DNA from: Moniliophthora roreri
Lineage: Eukaryota > Basidiomycota > Agaricomycetes > Agaricales > Marasmiaceae
DNA length: 64,000 nt
Assembly (NCBI GenBank): GCA_001466705.2
Contig: LATX02000210.1
Location: forward strand, 186,001-250,000
Direction of reading: 5' to 3'
Position 1 is the first letter of the stretch, and every line of letters begins with the position of its first letter. Both the position numbers and the translations under genes were made by a program. Below the pieces are notes generated by a model. It had not been told where the DNA came from. It was given only the letters and a program-made list of their open reading frames with translations, and did not search any database. Positions 57,640 through 64,000 of this stretch are shown piece after piece.

Positions 57640-60600
57640 ATGAACGACGAGCACGATCTCTCCTCGTCCTCCGCAACGCCGGTCGTCGCTGCCACTGCTC
57701 TTGCGACCATCGTTCTTGCCACCGCGATCTGGCGCCGCCACTCTGTTAGCCGTGGTCTGTGCACTCCCTTTCAGTGTTCATTGCAGCCATTAACTCGGAC
57801 TACTGCAGATTCGCAATTATTGAAACAAAAATTGCACGAGGAAGAAGAAGGTATGTAACCTCCTCACTGAATAGGTCATCAAATTTACCCAGTCTATTTG
57901 CATAGTTCTTAATGTTTCCAATTCTGCAGCCATGGAGACGGATGTCGTGAGCAAGTCATCACGCTCAAAGGAACGTCGTCGTAGGGGCAAGGATCCAATA
58001 AAAGAACTATTGAAGGGCGGCAAGAAGGCCAAGGAAATATCCAAGCTCATAAACTCCATACACCTCGAAGCTTTGCCCTCTTTAAATACCCATACACCAG
58101 ACCCTTTGGCCTCTGAATCGACCACAAGACTTGGATCTTCATCGTTCGTCTCATATACAGACGATAGTTCAGAAACGGCCAAGTCGGATGTCACCCCAAC
58201 CAAAGAACACGAGGAAGCATCGGCAGGTGCAGGAGTGTCGGCCCAAGCAATTGTCGGCCCATCAAGTCGTCCCGCTCATTCTCCTCCCTCGGGCGACAGT
58301 ATACCTTCTTTGACTATATTAAACAATTCATCCTCCGAATTTTCGCTTCCCACCGCGCAAGACTCTCAGCACCATCATTCGATATCTTATAATATTCCAA
58401 CGCTTTCCCTGCAATCATCGTTTTCTCTGCCGGCAACGTCGGAAGCGGAAACGTCGTCGGCACTTAACCATGAATATCCTAGCCCGAAGCTTAATACGGA
58501 CAAACCGCCCCGTTTCAGGTCCAAATCGCGGGGAGAAACAACATCCGGCTCACCGCAAACCGGTGTTTTGGGAAACACCGAAAGGATGTCGACCTCTGTG
58601 TCAATGCTGGGGTCTGTATTACCGCGTATTGTACCCGGCTCAGAGGCTTGGTCTAACTCAGAGACTAACGGAAATGGAGATGGCCTAGACAAGCAGCATG
58701 TTGTAGAAGGTCAAAAGGTCAACGGAAAGCCGACTGAACCTTTACCATCTGGGACATCATTGAAGCGAGGGAGGAAGAGAAATAAGTCCCCCTCAATGAC
58801 AGCAGGGCCTTCTGGTACTACCGTGGCGCCTAAATCGTCTCTCTCACACGCTTCTTCATCCACCGAAGCCGAACCTGGCACGACACAGCCTTCGACGCCC
58901 TCGCTGTCAACTCAGACCCAGCTTGCCTCCCTTCGAGGTGCCTTAGAGGCGGCACGCCTGCGGGAAGAGAAGGCCCGAGGGGAGATTGACACCTTGAAAT
59001 GGGAAACTGAACTAGCGAGGAGGAGAGAAGCTGAGGTATTACCTTATTCGCTTATTTGCGTAGACAGTTCTTCTAAGTCGCTCTTTGACAGTGCCATGCT
59101 TATATGCAATACCTCACGCAGCAATTGCATTCCTATGCATCAATCCTCATGTCGGTTCAAGGAAGGCAAGCAGCACAACAACAATATGGGCCCCTGCCAC
59201 CTAGCCATGCATCCGCAACAGCACATTCGCGACCTTCATTCTATGGGGCACGCATGGTGCACAGTCCAAGCGGGTCACTAGGCTCGGGCTCTGGATCTTC
59301 AGGATCAGGATCCATCCCAGGTTCAGGCTCTAATACGAATGCGCATTCCTCTCCCAATCTATTTAATGGGCAATTGCCTCTTAACAATTTCCATCAACTC
59401 TCCAGATCAGGTACACCTAGCTCTTTGGGAGCACCTCCTCTTTCGGCCACCCAGTCTGATCCCGCATCTGATACCTCTACCTCATCTCTCCCCACACCTA
59501 CACCCTCGGCATCCTTACCCTCTCCACCACCGTCGGAGACTGCATCCAATTCTAACTCGGTCTCGTCGCCAGACGCATCCTCTGCCTCATTACCGCCTGT
59601 CTCCCAGATTTATTCAACTCCTCATTCTGGCGGTGCGGACTCGAGTCTTTCTAGCACACCGCATCGCAACGAACATGCTCCCTTGCATATACCCCCACCT
59701 ATCGACCCGGTTGCCTTCCCAAACTCTCCATCATTCGCGTCTCCTCATTTCCCTTTCCCTCCGTACCATTACCCGGTTTCACCATATCATCAACTACATC
59801 TGGCCGGTCCTTCGCATTTTACCCCAATGATAGGTTCCCCTTCTTCTGCATTTTTCGCACAGAGTTATGATGCTTGGGACAATGGTTCCTTCATGGCTCC
59901 TCAACGTCCACCTTCTGCTAGCCATTTTTCTCCAACGCCGATGCCATTCTCCCAATCTGGGCAAGGCAGCAAGAGTAAAAGCAGAAGCAAAGGCAGTAAG
60001 AAGCCAGGCAGTCAACGGGGTAAAGAACGTCCAGCAGATGTCAAAGATAAAGATAACAATTCTCCCAGTGCGGTCGATCTTAGTACATCTGAAAGTACAT
60101 CTGCACCAGATTCGCCGTCTCTAGTGAAGATGACTATTGCTGATGGAGAACACGGGGCCCTTGCCTCCACCTCGACACCTTCCACTTCGTCTGCACCTTC
60201 CTCGCCTTCGTCGTCATCGCCCAGATCGCAATCACGTCAATTAAAGGACTTCAACCTGACGAACCTGTCTTCCTCTTCTGGGTTGCCTCCCAGCCCTCTA
60301 GAAATGTTAGGACTGGGCTTTGGAACGCGAGGTCGAGACCAGGAACGGGGCCGTAAGCAGTCTACTCAGGGACAGGGGTCTGTGTCTAGTTCGTTGGTCT
60401 CTGCTTCATCTTCCTCGTCATTAGCTTCAACAGAAGGTTTCGGAGACGCCTGGGCAGGACTTGAAAGTTATGCGATGTATAACATACCCAGCAACTCACT
60501 TTGTGGATACGGAAATGGAATGGAGAGCCCTTATTCCTATATTGGAGATAGGCAGCTCGCGGCTGAAGATGACGGAGAGAGAGAAGACCCTCTGTACAAG

Positions 60601-60975
60601 GCCAGTTCCGGCGTTTACGGATTTGGCGCCGGGTACAGGAGAGATGCTGGCTCTGACGACGGGAATGGCGCCCTCAGTGATTTGCTAGCAGATGCCATTT
60701 TGAAGAGACCTGAAACAATGCGTATGGGGTCGGGGCCTCGTAGAGAGCATGACGCTAACAAAGAACTCGATAAAGATAACGTCGGGCATGAGCAGGAGAA
60801 TGGCCATACCGAGGTCGTGGAGTTCACATTTCCTTCGTTATCACATTGGGGCAATGTGCCGCCAAAGAAGGCTACTAAAGCAGTACCAGAACCGACGGAT
60901 GCAACTAATGTATGGGTCGAGAAGGCACCGTCTTCCCCACCACCGACGCCGCCTGAAGACGGCTTGCATACATAG
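57640..60975 (+). CDS. Ser/Pro-rich protein with N-terminal membrane helix, unknown function
   Basis: The start at 57640 gives MNDEHDLSSSSATP and a hydrophobic helix (VVAATALATIVLATAIW) followed by RRHS, i.e. a type I/III-like anchor. Introns then lead to LLKQKLHEEEE (coiled-coil start) and the long exon from 57931 with METDVVSKSSRSKERRRRGK, DPIKELLKGGKKAKEISKLI and extensive Ser/Thr/Pro-rich disorder. A coiled coil (ALEAARLREEKARGEIDTLK) ends near 59035, where a GT...AG intron joins to QLHSYASILMSVQGRQAAQQQ. The rest, to 60975, is again low-complexity with short conserved-looking patches (ALSDLLADAILKRPE, EVVEFTFPSLSHWGN) and a PSSPPPTPPEDG end. No enzymatic domain is visible. It is probably one gene of about 1050 residues; splitting into two genes at 59040-59104 is an alternative. 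Confidence 0.65.
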
Positions 60976-61465
60976 CAGGCTTCAGATTGATGCCTAAAGG
61001 ATTGCCCTCATCTCATTTTTATCATTATTCATACCTGACCCTGGGAGTTTACAATGTTCGATGCTTAACTTTTTCTTCGTTCTTGCGCCTATCAAATGTT
61101 CCTCATGCCAGATGACAGCGCACGTCTTGTTTCACGTACCAATCACGTACTGCTCGTTCTCTTTCCACCCAAATACCCCAAACAAACGATTTGAACAATT
61201 CCGTATTTTATCTTGGTAATATACAATATACGAAAATGCATTATATCCCCCTGTCTCCTTTACATATCTTATTGACGCATCTCCCTTCGCCTTCTCTTTG
61301 AACCTGATCAACCAGATGTAGAATAACACGCCAACCTTCATTCAGTATCCCCAGTCTTTTTGTACTTACGACGTAGATTTTAACATCAGCAGCAATCCAA
61401 GACCAGATTTGGCCAAAAAAATGTTAACTCATACATTACACCCGCAACAGCAACAGACATGAAAG
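60976..61465. other. Convergent 3' region
   Basis: About 490 bases between two convergent genes, A/T-rich, without a gene that I can see; probably the 3' untranslated regions of both. Confidence 0.35.
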
Positions 61466-63712
61466 TCAGTAACGGCCGCCTCTCCTACCGCCTCCACCGC
61501 CCCCACCTCCCCAACGCCCGTGCCGGCCAGAGTTGCCTCCACCGCCTGACCCGCTCCCATAGGTATAATTATTCCCTCGCCCCCATTCATCTGCACCTGA
61601 CCCACCACCATACGAATCCTCTTGGGGTCTTCCCGTACCACCATTATTGCCCTCGTGCCCTATTCCAGAGGCGAATCCAGGAATAGCAAACTCGTCAGCG
61701 CTCGGCCCGCTATTACCATCCATTCTACCGCCATACCCGCCACCATCAGTGAGCCCACCAGTACTCCGACTGTAATCATTACTGTTGCCAAAATCAGGCC
61801 CAGAACCAGTGTCTTCTTCCTTATTCCACCATCCAGGCCCTCCAGGTACCGAACCAAATCCAGGCACCATCAGATCATCGTCGTCATCAGCGAATCCACC
61901 TTCAGCGCCATCCATCGCGGGAGGTGGCTTCTCTCCACCCCCTGAGAACACGCTAGAGGCGTCTCCGGGTCGTTCACGAGACCAGAACCGTGTCGTGTGG
62001 TCATTTGATGCAGAGACAAGCAGATGTCCGAGCGGATGGAAAGTGAGAGACCAGACGTTTGAGTCGTGCGCCTGGGAGAGGGTAGCACGTGGAGTGGTTG
62101 TGGGGGTGGGTGTTATGGTGAGATGTGATGGTATACCAGTGCTCGGTACGCTGCTTGGATCGTCGGGGAGTGGAAGTGCTGGGGCACTTTCATCGGTAGA
62201 GAGATCCCAGTGAATGATGGCACCTTCTGAACCACCTGATACGAGGATAGGGTGGAATGGATGCCATGTCACGGCTGAAGGAAACATGATTATTAGAACT
62301 ATGGTTACCGCTGACTGAGTCGGACTTACAGTCCACCTCCTTTTTATGTCCTTTCAGCACTCTAAACTCCTTCATGGCTCGAATGTCGAATACACGGACA
62401 GTCTGGTCCCTGGAAGCGCTAGCTACGAGATTGCCATTAGGTGACCAAGCTAGAGCTTGGATCGTATTCTTGTGCTGGTGTCTGTTATTTATAAGCGAAG
62501 GTTGGTTTTCGATTAAAAATTGCACGCACAATGTAGTGAGCACAGTGCCTGTTCGGGGATCCCAGAACTTGATCATGTTATCCTTACTTCCAGAAACAAG
62601 AAGCCCTTTTGTCGGATGCCACTGCACACATTTCACGTCCCATCCGTGACCTGTTCAGTATGTATCAGCGCAAAGCCACGAGTCAAGGCCAGTGATTCCG
62701 TACCGGTCAGCACACTTTCCACCCTACTCTCCTCAAACGCCCATATTCTGACACTTGAATCGTCACTTGCTGTAGCAAACCGTCGGTCGTCTGGGCTGAA
62801 ACTAATCCCTCTGATTGCTTCTCGCGAACTTGACCCTTGCCACGCGGTGAGGTTGTTCATGTTGGGCTCGAAATACTTGATGATGCCACTCTTGTCTGCA
62901 CTGGCAAGATACGCGCCGGAGTGTGTGAAGGAAAAGGTACAAATAGCAGTATCGTGTGCTTGAAGGATGGTCTCAAAGTTGAAGGTGAGGCCGTTCCATA
63001 ACGTGAATTCGCCCGAAGTCGAACCCGTGAGCACTCGCCGGCCTTCAGGCGTCCACTATTGAATTTCAAACACGGAATGAAACAGGTCGTCAACATCTTG
63101 TGTCTTTTTCAAGTAGAGATGAAAAGGGCGGCGTATTCTTTGAAGAGTGAAAGGGTAACGTTCACTACTAACCGTGACAACATTGACGGGACAACGGATT
63201 TTATTCGTTGAGGTATGTACAAATTTAGTACACAGGGAGGTGGAAGGGTTATCAGGATATGCTTTCGGGGGTAGAAGCTGCGAGAGACGCTTCAGTGAAT
63301 ATTCATTTTCCGGACGTGAACGTGCCTCACATCGATGATCGCGGGCGGACAAGGTCTTATGTGGGGTACGAATGAGGGGTTTGGGCGAAGTTTTCGCAAC
63401 TAATAAAATGAGCAAAGATTCGACTTGGGCTGCTAGAGGTTTGACTCGACATACCGAATGCCACCGGCCCATTCCACCATTATAGTCCACGGTCCTTCTC
63501 GGCCTGGTCTTCTTAATAACCTTGCCGTCCAAAAACTGTCTTGCATACGCTAGCTCCATCTCCTGTGTTTTTGAGTCATCAGTAGGCGGAGGTTGAGGAG
63601 ATAACTTGTATCTCTTAGGATTCCATTCGACATGAGGTGTGGTCGAAGGCTGCACTACCGCTTCATTTGGTAGAAGCACAGGGAGAGGACTCTGAGATTT
63701 GACCTGTGCCAT
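61466..63712 (-). CDS. PFS2: Polyadenylation factor subunit PFS2 (WDR33 homologue), WD40 protein
   Basis: Start at 63712 ([14 protein letters not shown]). The N-terminal signature [17 protein letters not shown] directly before the propeller is specific to Pfs2/WDR33. Exons then give successive WD repeats: [115 protein letters not shown] and [20 protein letters not shown]. The C-terminus is a Gly-rich, disordered tail ending GGGRRGGRY. Pfs2 is part of the cleavage and polyadenylation factor and helps to recognise the AAUAAA signal in the nucleus. An in-frame ATG at 63799 would add 29 residues; the start at 63712 fits the family better. Confidence 0.9.
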
Positions 63713-63896
63713 ATCAGCCTGCAACCACGGTGTCAATCCGCCCTCGAGCAAGGTGAACGTGGAGTTTAAAATTTTCCGGCGCGTGACAGTCACGCACAAA
63801 GTAGTCTTTGGTAGTCTTTCTGTTCAGGGAATTCACCGATTCACTAATTTTGGGAGCTCAAATTCAAGAATATGTGCCATATATCTCAAGTCCTTA

Positions 63897-64000
63897 TCAC
63901 TGAAATTCCCTCAGTACCATGATTCTATCGAGTGTGCGGTCCTGCTTCCACTCGTGTGTGGCCTTGAGTTTTTCAAGCTCTACCTACAAGACATTACCCT
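63897..64000 (-). CDS. 3' end of an unidentified gene (partial)
   Basis: On the minus strand an exon preceded by an acceptor-like TTGTAG reads VELEKLKATHEWKQDRTLD, RIMVLREFQ and a stop at 63897. The composition is that of a coiled-coil C-terminus. The gene continues past the window edge, so its identity is unknown. Confidence 0.4.

Noticed and set aside
1..64000. tRNA, rRNA or CRISPR
   Set aside because: No cloverleaf with a credible T-loop and anticodon stem, no rRNA core sequence and no regular direct-repeat/spacer pattern was found by eye; a covariance-model scan would be decisive.

Overview
This is a 64 kb piece of a filamentous basidiomycete nuclear genome, most likely an Agaricomycete (mushroom-forming fungus). 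The evidence is many short introns (about 45-60 nt, GT-AG with a few GC-AG), gene spacing of 2-4 kb on both strands, Ser/Pro-rich hypothetical proteins, and families typical of this class: basidiomycete-type tetraspanin, GH92 mannosidase, Zn2Cys6 factors, LaeA/UMTA-type methyltransferase, and a tandem family of seven-helix-like membrane proteins. No rRNA, tRNA or CRISPR array was found. All gene models were spliced by eye.

Layout. 0.7-1.7 kb: a SAM methyltransferase (+). 1.9-5.8 kb: an arrestin-like trafficking adaptor (-) whose first intron holds a 2.5 kb (assembled length) TIR transposable element. 7.0-7.7 kb: a broken alpha-oxoamine synthase (+). 7.8-9.4 kb: a tetraspanin (+). 9.6-10.0 kb: a small subunit of serine palmitoyltransferase (-). 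10.4-17.6 kb: URB1/NPA1, a large ribosome-biogenesis protein (-). 17.8-20.0 kb: a Zn2Cys6 regulator (-). 21.8-22.2 kb: a second serine palmitoyltransferase small subunit (-). 22.3-23.4 kb: mitochondrial ribosomal protein uS4m/NAM9 (-). 23.6-25.4 kb: a second type of TIR element with an internal 128-nt inverted repeat. 26.7-29.3 kb: HSP110/SSE1 (+). 29.8-32.6 kb: a low-complexity RD/P-rich protein (+). 33.0-34.3 kb: a GNAT acetyltransferase fused to an Mss4/Dss4 domain (+). 35.2-38.7 kb: a secreted GH92 mannosidase (-), preceded by a perfect 38-bp hairpin. 39.4-40.3 kb: a Qc-SNARE of the syntaxin-8 type (+).

40.9-53.8 kb is an accessory, duplicated region. It holds a complete 3.06 kb inverted copy of the TIR element of the left part, a short palindromic MITE, an intact VPS28 (ESCRT-I) with a decayed partial copy beside it, and three degenerate copies of one membrane-protein gene. 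The last 10 kb return to ordinary genes: a class I glutamine-amidotransferase-like protein (-), a long Ser/Pro-rich protein (+), the polyadenylation factor PFS2 (-), and the 3' end of one more gene (-) at the window edge.

Most genes are housekeeping and unrelated in pathway. Weak themes are membrane traffic (arrestin-like adaptor, SNARE, Mss4 fusion, VPS28, tetraspanin) and alpha-oxoamine/sphingolipid chemistry (two small subunits plus a broken oxoamine synthase). I see no biosynthetic gene cluster. The strongest non-routine signals are the pair of TIR elements with 7-bp target duplications, one of which sits exactly inside a 49-nt intron; the 38-bp perfect hairpin before the GH92 gene; and the paired serine palmitoyltransferase small subunits.
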